Assembly: GCF_001476895.1 (NCBI RefSeq)
Contig: NZ_LDTB01000026.1
Span: 1-64,000, forward strand
Direction: 5' to 3'
DNA length: 64,000 nt
DNA from: Sphingomonas endophytica
GTDB taxonomy: Bacteria; Pseudomonadota; Alphaproteobacteria; Sphingomonadales; Sphingomonadaceae
Positions 63,692 through 64,000 of the stretch are shown here, piece after piece. Every line of letters begins with the position of its first letter. Within the stretch, counting starts at the first letter, position 1. The position numbers were made by a program, and so were the translations under genes. Under the pieces are notes generated by a model that was not told where the DNA came from, ran no database searches, and saw nothing but the letters and a program-made list of their open reading frames with translations.

Positions 63692-64000
63692 TCAGCGCGC
63701 CAGCAACTCGCGGGCGCGCGCGCAATCCCTGTCCATCTGCGCGACCAGCGCGTCGAGGCCGTCGAACTTCGCCTCCGGGCGCAGCCACTCGATCAGTTCG
63801 ACCTCGATCGGCTGACCGTACAGGTCGCCGGCGAAGTCGAAGAAATGCGGCTCCAGCAATTCCTTGGGCGGGTCGAACGTGGGGCGGATGCCCAGGTTCG
63901 CCGCGCCGTCCAGCACGCGCCCGTCGCTCAATCGCCCGCGCACCGCGTAGATGCCATAAGCGGGGCGCAGATACGGCCCCATGTCGAGGTTGGCGGTCGG
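63692..64000 (-). CDS. ribF: Riboflavin kinase/FAD synthetase, 3' part
   Basis: 102 residues plus stop are visible; the N-terminal FAD synthetase half lies beyond the window. The visible part is the riboflavin kinase domain: PTANL at the window edge, YGIYAVRG, NLGIRPTF and the late EWLRPEAKFDG. It sits 28 bases upstream of ileS, the usual order in proteobacteria (ribF-ileS-lspA). Confidence 0.92.
   Translation of the reverse strand, partial: PTANLDMGPYLRPAYGIYAVRGRLSDGRVLDGAANLGIRPTFDPPKELLEPHFFDFAGDLYGQPIEVELIEWLRPEAKFDGLDALVAQMDRDCARARELLAR

Overview
The window is about 68% GC by eye and reads as one chromosomal stretch of an alphaproteobacterium, most likely a Sphingomonas-type sphingomonad. 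The reasons are the gene families and their order (Rrf2-suf operon, miaB-phoH-ybeY-corC-lnt-metK-trmB backbone, ribF-ileS-lspA-DUF3035), frequent GTG starts, dense ATGA/GTGA start-stop overlaps, and several families of GC-rich palindromic intergenic repeats common in these genomes. I see no rRNA, tRNA, CRISPR array, prophage or transposase. The taxonomic call is inferred from gene content; no database was searched.

Layout. (1) 1-3711: a PepSY membrane protein cut by the window edge, an MFS drug exporter, an M24 peptidase and a PilZ protein. (2) 3693-14641, minus strand: a complete glycogen cluster in the order glgP-glgB-glgC-glgA-pgm-glgX, with a 39-codon membrane-protein ORF on the opposite strand between glgB and glgC. 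(3) 14670-21749, minus strand: brkB and the SUF iron-sulfur operon (rrf2-sufB-sufC-sufD-sufS-sufT-sufA), with palindromic elements lodged in the sufB/sufC and sufC/sufD gaps. (4) 21750-30172: a candidate small RNA, pyrD, gamma-glutamyltransferase, an acyl-CoA ligase, a GIY-YIG gene between two copies of one repeat, and a large secreted M16 peptidase. (5) 30337-36091: nfu, a nitroreductase, tsaB-rimI, a Fur-family regulator, plsC, a cytochrome c lipoprotein, an acetyltransferase and miaB. (6) 36359-49211: phoH, ybeY, corC, lnt, metK and trmB, interrupted by three accessory blocks: a VapBC-like pair; katG, a sugar dehydrogenase and a PHA-system protein; and a PAP2 phosphatase with a secreted unknown. 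(7) 49264-58885: FocA/NirC-type channel, DUF3833-like protein, SGNH hydrolase, large catalase katE, a soluble CBS-like chemoreceptor, an orphan hybrid histidine kinase and an RhlE-type RNA helicase. (8) 59194-64000, minus strand: ruvA, then ribF-ileS-lspA-bamF-like.

How the parts fit. The glycogen genes cover activation (pgm, glgC), polymerisation (glgA), branching (glgB) and breakdown (glgP, glgX). The suf operon plus nfu supplies Fe-S clusters, also needed by miaB in this window. Two haem catalases of different families, a Fur-family regulator and an Rrf2 regulator point to investment in redox and iron control. lspA and lnt are both present, and two lipoprotein substrates (the cytochrome c and the DUF3035 protein) are encoded here.

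The least explained items are the strong minus-strand terminator and structured RNA beside the suf operon, the small membrane-protein ORF in the glycogen cluster, the toxin-antitoxin pair coupled to ybeY, a 35-residue Ala/Pro-rich insertion in IleS, and the repeat-flanked GIY-YIG gene.
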